From Cyanobacteria bacterium UBA8803 (lineage in GTDB: Bacteria; Cyanobacteriota; Cyanobacteriia; Cyanobacteriales; Coleofasciculaceae), in the NCBI GenBank assembly GCA_003505715.1, contig DNXU01000495.1, positions 4,696 to 10,859 of the forward strand: a stretch of DNA of 6,164 bases. Direction: 5' to 3'. Made by a program: the position numbers and the translations under genes. The notes beneath the pieces are model-generated. The model ran no database searches, was not told the DNA's origin, and saw nothing but the letters and a program-made list of their open reading frames with translations. This document shows positions 1 to 4,622 of the stretch, piece after piece; position 1 is the stretch's first letter; each line of letters opens with the position of its first letter.

Positions 1-148
1 TCCCACCGGGGGTAGTGGTAGTATCTGAACCCGTGCCGCCACCAGTATTGCCACCTTGATCGCAAGCAGACAAAGCTAACGGTAGAATAGCTAAAGTGGC
101 AGCAAAGGCAGTAGCACAAATAGTTTTATATAAATCAAAAGCTTTCAT
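1..148 (-). CDS. Lipoprotein, N-terminal part only (function unknown)
   Basis: The minus strand opens with ATG at 148-146 and reads 49 codons to the window edge without a stop, so the 3' part of the gene is missing here. The product begins MKAFDLYK, followed by a hydrophobic stretch at about residues 9-28 and the lipobox L26-S27-A28-C29. Signal peptidase II would be expected to cleave before C29 and the cysteine to be lipidated. After C29 comes a flexible Gly/Thr-rich linker (about 30-49, including TTTTPGG), as is common between the lipid anchor and the folded domain of periplasmic binding proteins and other lipoproteins. Nothing visible identifies the mature domain; a transporter substrate-binding lipoprotein is possible but unsupported. 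The start is well supported because AAGAGGA lies 8 nt upstream. It follows dxr on the same strand after a 325-bp gap and is probably transcribed separately. Confidence 0.72.
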   Translation of the reverse strand, partial: MKAFDLYKTICATAFAATLAILPLALSACDQGGNTGGGTGSDTTTTPGG

Positions 149-156
149 AATTATGT

Positions 157-163
157 TCCTCTT
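157..163 (-). promoter_or_regulatory. Shine-Dalgarno site of the lipoprotein gene
   Basis: On the minus strand AAGAGGA is separated by 8 nt from the ATG at 148. It is the clearest ribosome binding site in the window and fixes the lipoprotein start; the other genes here have weak or no such site. Confidence 0.6.
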
Positions 164-383
164 AAGGTTGTAAATTTTGGCAATTTCTTCCTAGTAAAAT
201 TCAAAGCCACTCAAACTATCTTGTCCTCTTTATAGGAAATACTAAATAGCTGATAGAGCGTTGTATCTAAAGGATGAAATCTATATTAAGTTACGCTGTA
301 ATTTTAAATACAAAAGCACCTTGCCTGAGCTTGTATAAACTCAATTCCAATCGACATTTAATACCTAATATCGCTACTTTTTG

Positions 384-446
384 GTAGTTGGTAATTGCTA
401 ATGGTATAAAAAACTGGCTATTTCTCAATTACCAATTACCAATTAC
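384..446. repeat. Heptad tandem repeat (CAATTAC)3 with an inverted copy, forming a foldback
   Basis: Three perfect tandem copies of CAATTAC occupy 426-446. An inverted, partly decayed copy at 384-404 reads GTAGTTG, GTAATTG, CTAATGG. The two arms can pair over 21 positions with two mismatches and one G-T wobble around a 21-nt loop. The foldback starts 28 nt beyond the dxr stop codon, so it may end or stabilise the dxr transcript. It has no U-tract after the stem, so it is not a standard intrinsic terminator. Heptanucleotide tandem repeats (STRR type) are known from filamentous cyanobacteria. Confidence 0.7.
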
Positions 447-473
447 TGGTGTATGCAGTTAATAACAGACTAG

Positions 474-1670
474 TTATCTTAAGGAAACTAGGCGATCGCC
501 CTTCTTAATTTCCTCGCACACCTGCAAAACTTCCTGTCTTGCCCATTGGTCTGCTGCCAAAATATCTTCTAAAGAGGGATTGATACAGTTATCCGCTTGA
601 TGACGATCGCAAGCCGCTTCAATACAGCGTGGAATATCTAGAAACTCAATCTTTTCATCCAAAAATAGCGCCACTGCCTGCTCGTTTGCTGCATTCAATA
701 CCGCAGGCATCGACCCCCCAGCTCGACCTGCTGCATAAGCTAGTTTCATGCAAGGATATTTCTGATGGTCGGGTTCCCGGAAGGTTAAATTCCCGGCCTT
801 GACCAAATCCAAAGGCTCCCAATCAGTATAAATGCGTTCCGGCCAAGATAGGGCATAAAGTAGCGGCAAGCGCATATCCGGCCAACCCAACTGCGCTAAC
901 ACTGATGTATCTTGGACTTCAATTAAGGAGTGAATAATGCTTTGGGGATGGATGACAATATCGATGCGATCGTAATCCATACCGAAGAGGAAATGAGCTT
1001 CAATCACTTCCAATCCCTTATTCATTAAGGTAGCCGAATCGACGGTAATTTTACGTCCCATCGACCAGTTAGGATGCTTGAGAGCGTCTGCCACTTTCAC
1101 TTCTCCTAACTTTTCCACGGGCCAATCCCGGAAAGCACCGCCAGACGCTGTGAGGATAATCCGCCGCAACCCCCCTGCTGGCACCCCCTGGAGGCATTGA
1201 AAGATCGCCGAATGCTCCGAGTCCGCCGGAAGCAATTTGACGCCGTGCTTTTCAATCAAGGGATTTACCACTGGCCCCCCGGCAATCAGCGTTTCCTTAT
1301 TCGCCAAGGCAATATCTTTACCTGCCTTAATCGCTGCAATCGTGGGTAACAACCCAGCACAACCAACAATACCCGTGACTACTACATCCGCATCCCCGTA
1401 GCTAGCCACTTCTGCCACTGCTGCTTCCCCTGCTAGGAGGATAGGTTGCGGGTCGAGATCTGCTAGTGCTTCTTTAAGTTCAGGCAATTTTTCTTCATCA
1501 CAAATTGCTGCGATTTCCGGTCGAAATTGCCGAATCTGAGCAGCTAACAGCTCAACATTACGTCGTGCCGCCAGTCCCACCAACCGGAACTCGTGGGGGT
1601 ATTGAGCTACGATATCTAAGGTTTGAGTGCCGATAGAGCCAGTTGAGCCGAGGAGATTAATTGCTTTCAC
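474..1670 (-). CDS. dxr: 1-deoxy-D-xylulose 5-phosphate reductoisomerase
   Basis: DXR converts 1-deoxy-D-xylulose 5-phosphate to 2-C-methyl-D-erythritol 4-phosphate using NADPH and a divalent metal; it is cytosolic and is the committed step of the MEP pathway that supplies carotenoids, phytol and quinone tails. The 398 residues are full length. The NADPH-binding loop GSTGSIG is at 8-14 and ALANKETL at 121-128. [12 protein letters not shown] (147-158) supplies metal ligands D150 and E152, and NKGLE (217-221) supplies the third, E221. Substrate-binding residues corresponding to E. coli S186, H209, W212, M214, S222, N227 and K228 are present as S176, H199, W202, M204, S212, N217 and K218, so the enzyme should be active. 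The start is GTG at 1670-1668: a stop lies in frame four codons upstream and MKAINLLG matches the usual family N-terminus. No close Shine-Dalgarno is present; AGGAG sits about 24 nt upstream. The stop is TAA at 476-474. Confidence 0.97.
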   Translation of the reverse strand: MKAINLLGSTGSIGTQTLDIVAQYPHEFRLVGLAARRNVELLAAQIRQFRPEIAAICDEEKLPELKEALADLDPQPILLAGEAAVAEVASYGDADVVVTGIVGCAGLLPTIAAIKAGKDIALANKETLIAGGPVVNPLIEKHGVKLLPADSEHSAIFQCLQGVPAGGLRRIILTASGGAFRDWPVEKLGEVKVADALKHPNWSMGRKITVDSATLMNKGLEVIEAHFLFGMDYDRIDIVIHPQSIIHSLIEVQDTSVLAQLGWPDMRLPLLYALSWPERIYTDWEPLDLVKAGNLTFREPDHQKYPCMKLAYAAGRAGGSMPAVLNAANEQAVALFLDEKIEFLDIPRCIEAACDRHQADNCINPSLEDILAADQWARQEVLQVCEEIKKGDRLVSLR

Positions 1671-1701
1671 AATAGTTTGTTAAGAATTCGCCGCTCCTAT
1701 T

Positions 1702-1707
1702 AATATA
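1702..1707 (-). promoter_or_regulatory. Possible -10 element for dxr
   Basis: The minus strand carries TATATT (5 of 6 to the sigma-70 consensus) about 32 nt upstream of the GTG start. The hexamer 17 nt further upstream, TGAAGA at 1730-1725, is a poor -35 (3 of 6). A HIP1 octamer lies between the two. This is a weak prediction based on position only. Confidence 0.25.
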
Positions 1708-1716
1708 AGGTGGTTT

Positions 1717-1724
1717 GCGATCGC
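1717..1724. repeat. HIP1 octamer GCGATCGC
   Basis: This copy of the highly iterated palindrome lies in the dxr upstream region. Four further complete copies are inside genes: 492-499 (dxr), 2335-2342 (kinase), 3189-3196 (M16 peptidase) and 5865-5872 (crtD). This density is characteristic of many cyanobacterial genomes and is the main taxonomic clue in the raw sequence. Confidence 0.85.
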
Positions 1725-1780
1725 TCTTCATCAGTAAGGCTGATTTCCTTTGGGTAAAGTACAAGCATCTGGGTTTTTCG

Positions 1781-1794
1781 TTCATGGTTCATGG
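1781..1794. repeat. Heptad tandem repeat (TTCATGG)2
   Basis: Two perfect adjacent copies of TTCATGG are followed by a degenerate third unit, CTCATTG, at 1795-1801. It has the same 7-bp period as the arrays at 426-446 and 2087-2128 but a different unit sequence. Confidence 0.5.
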
Positions 1795-1858
1795 CTCATT
1801 GCCTCTGTGGGTTGCGATGGCAGATGATTCTGGAGGCTTACAGATATGACTTCAATCA

Positions 1859-1914
1859 AAACCCGCCCAACGAGCTGGTTTTAGTAGGGTTAATCAACCA
1901 TACATGATATGATG
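1859..1914. repeat. Dispersed repeat unit, copy 1 (AAACCCGCCC ... ACATGATATGATG)
   Basis: The unit consists of AAACCCGCCC (1859-1868), an 18-nt spacer, then a 28-nt block at 1887-1914 with the inverted pair GGTT/AACC followed by ACATGATATGATG. The same order recurs at 2013-2063, with a 13-nt spacer. The 28-nt blocks agree at 23 positions. Copy 1 lies within the foldback element. Confidence 0.65.
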
Positions 1915-1942
1915 GGTGATATGATGTCCGACAATCACCCAT
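1912..1942. repeat. Short hairpin (9-bp perfect stem)
   Basis: ATGGGTGAT at 1912-1920 is the exact reverse complement of 1934-1942, around a 13-nt loop. The 10-nt string TGATATGATG occurs twice here, at 1905-1914 and 1917-1926. The hairpin forms the centre of the 149-bp foldback. Confidence 0.6.
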
Positions 1943-1946
1943 AATA

Positions 1947-1971
1947 AAACCTGCCGCAGCAGGGCGGGTTT
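1947..1971. repeat. GC-rich hairpin in the foldback right arm
   Basis: AAACCTGCC (1947-1955) pairs with GGCGGGTTT (1963-1971) over 9 positions, including one G-T wobble, around a 7-nt loop. It competes with the long-range pairing of the 149-bp foldback. No T-run follows on either strand, so I do not call it a terminator. Confidence 0.5.
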
Positions 1972-2012
1972 CGACTTAGGTCATATCTGAGCTGTCTCTA
2001 ATATTTGTCACT

Positions 2013-2063
2013 AAACCCGCCCCTACAGATATTATGGGTTGTTTAACCGGACATGATATGATG
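2013..2063. repeat. Dispersed repeat unit, copy 2 (AAACCCGCCC ... ACATGATATGATG)
   Basis: This is the second copy of the unit at 1859-1914: AAACCCGCCC at 2013-2022, then the 28-nt block at 2036-2063 with GGTT-GTTT-AACC and ACATGATATGATG. TACAGATAT at 2024-2032 also matches the left edge of the foldback (1839-1847). The copy therefore looks like a rearranged or partial relative of the neighbouring element. Confidence 0.65.
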
Positions 2064-2086
2064 ACTAATCTGCGAGCAATTGCTAA

Positions 2087-2128
2087 CCCATCACCTATCA
2101 CCCATCACCCATCACCAATTACCCATTA
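2087..2128. repeat. Heptad tandem array, six CCCATCA-type units
   Basis: Six contiguous heptamers read CCCATCA, CCTATCA, CCCATCA, CCCATCA, CCAATTA, CCCATTA. The array ends 2 nt before the stop codon of the kinase gene (2131-2133, minus strand). The fifth unit, CCAATTA, is a rotation of the CAATTAC heptad at 426-446. Heptad arrays of this sort (STRR) are known in cyanobacteria. Confidence 0.75.
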
Positions 2129-2130
2129 CC

Positions 2131-3009
2131 CTATCCCAAAATCTGCTCAATCATTCGATTTGCCTGCGATCCATAGCCGCCACCGAACAAATTGAAATGA
2201 TTGAGGATGTGGTAAAGATTATAAAGAGTTTTCCGCTGCTTGTACCCCGAATCTAAAGGCCAGACTTCGTTATAGCCACGATAAAAACCACCAGGGAAGC
2301 CACCAAATAACTCCGTCATCGCAATATCCACTTCGCGATCGCCAACATAAGTCGCCGGATCTAAAATGACAGGTTCTCCCGACTTAGTAATTGCCGCATT
2401 CCCTCCCCACAAATCCCCATGTACCAGAGAAGGTTTAGGCTGATGTGCTAGCAGTTCCGGAACCAGCGCCAGCAATTGATCTTGAAGAGGAAAATTTCCC
2501 CCGCGACGCCGCGCTAATTGGAATTGATAACCCAAGCGATATTCGGCAAAAAATTTAGCCCAATCAGCAGTCCAAGTATTAATTTGTGGCGTCGAACCAA
2601 TTGTATTATTTTGGTTCCAACCAAATCTTTCCTTACCACCAGAAGATTGCGGCTCCTTAGCGCGATGCATTGCCGCTAACTGACGCCCCATCTCTTCCCA
2701 AGACTGACTATTGCTCCCACCAAATTCCATCCATTCCAAGACGATGTAAGCAGAATCACCTGCGATTCCACAACAAATCGGTTTTGGCACCCGAATAGTT
2801 TGGGTATCCAGCATTTGCTTTAAACCCAGTACCTCTGCCTCAAACATAGGAATTTGAGCGGCTTGGTTAAGCTTAACAAAGTAAGTAACCCCATGACCGA
2901 TAAGAGCATAACCCTGATTAATACAACCGCCACTCACAGAGCGGCGGTTATTAATTTCAAAAGTCTCACCAGTTACCTTGCTAATATGGTTAGCAATATG
3001 TGTCCACAT
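2131..3009 (-). CDS. Fructosamine kinase family protein
   Basis: Members of this family phosphorylate sugar-derived amines (fructosamine or ribulosamine adducts) on proteins or small molecules, which makes the adduct unstable and removes it. Cyanobacterial members are mostly uncharacterised, so the substrate is open. From the ATG at 3009 the protein has 292 residues. A glycine-rich nucleotide loop SVSGGCIN is at 24-31, an ATP-binding lysine in YFVKLN (K46), a catalytic loop VHGDLWGGN at 196-204 with D199 and N204, and a metal-binding segment starting at D217 (DPATYVGDREVD, 217-228). The C-terminus YHILNHFNLFGGGY is typical. The frame also opens at a GTG (3030) and has ATGs at 3021 and 3012; I prefer 3009 because the protein then starts MWT, which I recall as usual for cyanobacterial relatives. 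If the GTG were used, it would overlap the upstream stop as GTGA. Intact catalytic motifs suggest an active kinase. Confidence 0.9.
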   Translation of the reverse strand: MWTHIANHISKVTGETFEINNRRSVSGGCINQGYALIGHGVTYFVKLNQAAQIPMFEAEVLGLKQMLDTQTIRVPKPICCGIAGDSAYIVLEWMEFGGSNSQSWEEMGRQLAAMHRAKEPQSSGGKERFGWNQNNTIGSTPQINTWTADWAKFFAEYRLGYQFQLARRRGGNFPLQDQLLALVPELLAHQPKPSLVHGDLWGGNAAITKSGEPVILDPATYVGDREVDIAMTELFGGFPGGFYRGYNEVWPLDSGYKQRKTLYNLYHILNHFNLFGGGYGSQANRMIEQILG

Positions 3010-3026
3010 CATCCCTGACATCCGTA

Positions 3027-4376
3027 TCACGCTGGCTCAATAGTAACAACACCATAACCCTGAGTAGAGAGATACTCCTGAGCAGCTTGCTGGATATCAA
3101 CAACATCAACCGCTTGAATCCGAGCCGGATATTGCAGCGCTGAGTCCAAATCTTGAAGCTGGGAGTAATAGTAGCCATACAAACCCGTGCGATCGCTAGG
3201 CTTTTCGTTCCCAAAGATAAACCGATTTGCAACCTGAGTGCAGATGCGAGCAATATCTGCCTCTGCCACCAATTCATTTTGCAACCTAGCAATATGTTCA
3301 ATAATCGCAGCTTCCACGACTGCTAAATTTTCCGTAGGTAACTGGGCAGAAATATAAAATACCCCCTGAATTTGCTGAGTCATATTACTGACTCCAATGT
3401 GGGTTACCAGCTGCCGCTCTTCGCGCAAATCCCTCACTAACCGCGACATCCGACCATGTCCTAAAATAGCGGCCAGAACATCCAGGGCATAGGTACGCTC
3501 CAACTGCTTCATCCCTGGCACCCGCCAGACCATCACCAACCGAGCCTGCTGTAGGGTGGGATCGACATAGTTCTGACGAATAATTTCTGTAAACGGGGGT
3601 TCGGGCTGATCGTTAGGGACTGTTGAGTTTTCTGGGTAAGAGAAACTTGGCACAACCGTCTCAGAGATACCCGGTGCGGGCAACCTCCCTAAATCTGTCC
3701 TAACGGAGTTGGGAATGCCTGCTTCGATAAATCCGCTCCTCACAATCTCAATCAACTCCTCAACAGGTAAATTACCCACCGCCACAGCTGTCATGGCACT
3801 CGGTTGATACCATTGGGCATGAAAGTCCCGCATTTGTTGAGGCTGAAGTTGTTCGATCGCAGATACTGGGCCAAGTACCTGTCGGCGGTAAGGCAGATAG
3901 TTAAAAGTTGTTTCCATCGCTCGTCGATAGGTGCGACGGTGGGGATTATCTTCGGAGCGGCGAATTTCTTCTAAAACTACCAACCGCTCCCGCTCAAAGG
4001 CATCATCGGGAATGCTAGGGTTCAGTACTACCTCAAGTTGCAAGGGAGCAAGTTGAGCAAAATCTTTGGGGGCTGTCGTGATGTAATAGTGAGTGTAATC
4101 CTGGCTGGTGGCCGCATTAGTGACCGCGCCTCGTTCCTCAATCAGCCTTTCAAACTCGCCGCTTTGAATGCGCGGCGTTCCTTTAAAGACCATGTGTTCT
4201 AGAAAATGAGCCATGCCGTTAATCTCATCAGGTTCCACGGCAGACCCAACGTTAATCCAAACATTGAGGTTGACGGCTTCAACCGGCATCTGCTCTGCCA
4301 CAATTGTTAAACCGTTGGGTAATTTCTCGATGGTTGGAGCATTGAGGGGGGGAGTTTTGAGCAGAGTTGAGGTCAT
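3027..4376 (-). CDS. M16 family zinc metallopeptidase (processing-peptidase type)
   Basis: This 449-residue protein has the two-lobed M16B layout related to mitochondrial processing peptidase subunits. The inverted zinc motif HFLEH is at 57-61 (H57 and H61 ligands, E60 catalytic), and the third ligand is E137 in LEEIRRSEDNP, 76 residues after H61. The second lobe starts about residue 276 and includes WRVPG and LGHGRMSRLVRDLREE (305-320). A Pro/acidic stretch at about 243-265 links the lobes. No signal peptide is visible, so it is probably cytosolic, degrading or processing peptides; the substrate cannot be inferred. Some bacteria encode an active and an inactive M16 subunit side by side; only the active type is present here, consistent with a homodimer or a distant partner gene. 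The start is ATG at 4376 with no clear Shine-Dalgarno. The stop (3029-3027) lies 17 nt before the preferred kinase start, so the two genes are likely one operon. Confidence 0.93.
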   Translation of the reverse strand: MTSTLLKTPPLNAPTIEKLPNGLTIVAEQMPVEAVNLNVWINVGSAVEPDEINGMAHFLEHMVFKGTPRIQSGEFERLIEERGAVTNAATSQDYTHYYITTAPKDFAQLAPLQLEVVLNPSIPDDAFERERLVVLEEIRRSEDNPHRRTYRRAMETTFNYLPYRRQVLGPVSAIEQLQPQQMRDFHAQWYQPSAMTAVAVGNLPVEELIEIVRSGFIEAGIPNSVRTDLGRLPAPGISETVVPSFSYPENSTVPNDQPEPPFTEIIRQNYVDPTLQQARLVMVWRVPGMKQLERTYALDVLAAILGHGRMSRLVRDLREERQLVTHIGVSNMTQQIQGVFYISAQLPTENLAVVEAAIIEHIARLQNELVAEADIARICTQVANRFIFGNEKPSDRTGLYGYYYSQLQDLDSALQYPARIQAVDVVDIQQAAQEYLSTQGYGVVTIEPA

Positions 4377-4434
4377 CGGTTATTGATTAGGCAATTTTTT
4401 TTGGCCATTCCTGTCTCTATCTTAATCGCAAAAA

Positions 4435-4466
4435 CTCTGCGAACCTGTGCGTTACCCTCTGCGTTA
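4435..4466. repeat. Short tandem repeat, three CTCTGCG-type units
   Basis: The units are CTCTGCGAAC (4435-4444), CTGTGCGTTACC (4445-4456) and CTCTGCGTTA (4457-4466), with starts 10 and 12 bp apart. Read on the minus strand they resemble AACGCAGAGG-type repeats that I recall as common in cyanobacterial spacers. They lie in the likely 5' leader of the peptidase transcript. Confidence 0.5.
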
Positions 4467-4534
4467 AAAAATATTTGATTGGGATTCCCAGTTTATAGGG
4501 GTTTATATATGACCACATTTTCCCATTGTAAAAA

Positions 4535-4564
4535 TATAATCCTAAAAAAAACTGAACTTGTCAA
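4535..4564 (-). promoter_or_regulatory. Possible promoter for the M16 peptidase operon
   Basis: The minus strand has a perfect -35 hexamer TTGACA at 4564-4559. Candidate -10 hexamers downstream are imperfect: GATTAT at 17 nt spacing (4541-4536) and TATATT at 20 nt (4538-4533). Transcription from here would give a leader of about 150 nt that includes the CTCTGCG repeats. Confidence 0.3.
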
Positions 4565-4587
4565 TAGTAAAAATTTCTCAACTGTCC

Positions 4588-4593
4588 TATAAT
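4588..4593 (+). promoter_or_regulatory. -10 element of crtD
   Basis: A perfect TATAAT lies 29 nt upstream of the crtD ATG. The hexamer 17 nt further upstream (TAGTAA, 4565-4570) is a poor -35. TTGTCA at 4558-4563 is a better match but is 24 nt away, too far for a normal sigma-70 promoter. Start of transcription would be near 4600, giving a short leader. Confidence 0.45.
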
Positions 4594-4622
4594 CTAAAAT
4601 ATTAAGAAATGTAAACAAAACC

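Larger units (their letters stand above)
149..473. other. Spacer between dxr 3' end and lipoprotein gene
   Basis: This 325-bp AT-rich stretch has no convincing coding frame. It should hold the lipoprotein promoter, read leftward. A TATAAA hexamer on the minus strand at 229-234 could be a -10 element, but I found no matching -35 at 16-18 nt, so I do not call a promoter. An imperfect 18-bp palindrome, TGAGCTTGTATAAACTCA (326-343), is the only other candidate protein-binding site. The part next to dxr contains the heptad foldback at 384-446. Confidence 0.6.
1841..1989. repeat. 149-bp foldback (MITE-like) element with 28-bp imperfect inverted ends
   Basis: The left end (1841-1868) and the reverse complement of the right end (1962-1989) both begin CAGATATGAC and both finish AAACCCGCCC, with a diverged 8-nt middle; 24 of 28 positions agree. 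A further inner pair, GCTGGTTTT at 1874-1882 against 1946-1954, matches at 8 of 9, and a 9-bp hairpin occupies the centre (1912-1942). The whole segment can thus fold into one long stem. It encodes nothing. I find no target-site duplication directly outside the ends, so mobility is only inferred from the architecture. Confidence 0.6.
1671..2130. other. 460-bp non-coding spacer packed with repeats
   Basis: I see no gene in this stretch on either strand. It separates the dxr start from the stop of the kinase gene, both on the minus strand, and must contain the dxr promoter in its left part. From about 1781 to the kinase stop it is mostly repeat sequence: a TTCATGG heptad pair, a 149-bp foldback element, two related direct repeat units, local hairpins and a CCCATCA heptad array, each listed separately. 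No transposase remnant is recognisable. Confidence 0.7.
4377..4622. promoter_or_regulatory. Divergent promoter region between the M16 peptidase and crtD
   Basis: These 246 bp separate two genes transcribed away from each other, so both promoters should lie here. The half next to crtD is strongly AT-rich and contains the hexamers listed separately. The half next to the peptidase contains a CTCTGCG repeat cluster. An 11-bp palindrome, TGGGATTCCCA (4480-4490), is the only obvious symmetric site; I cannot assign a regulator. Confidence 0.6.

Noticed and set aside
1947..1971. Intrinsic terminator for the kinase operon
   Set aside because: The stem is good, but no T-run follows on either strand and it lies about 160 nt past the kinase stop within repeat sequence.
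2087..2128. Regular short repeats as a possible CRISPR array
   Set aside because: Units are 7 bp, contiguous and without spacers, and no cas gene is present.
1671..2130. Remnant of an insertion sequence
   Set aside because: Inverted ends are present, but no frame with transposase-like sequence and no target duplication is visible, so only a foldback element is called.
3010..3030. GTG at 3030 as the true start of the kinase
   Set aside because: It would add seven residues before the MWT that I expect at the N-terminus; not excluded, but the ATG at 3009 is preferred. The ATGs at 3021 and 3012 are also possible.
2990..3301. 103-codon minus-strand open frame across the peptidase/kinase junction
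   Set aside because: It lies out of frame inside two well-supported genes on the same strand, has no recognisable motif and is rich in residues expected from a shifted frame.
4471..4622. Riboswitch or structured leader upstream of crtD
   Set aside because: The sequence next to crtD is AT-rich with no stable stem beyond an 11-bp palindrome, and the perfect TATAAT implies a leader of only about 23 nt.
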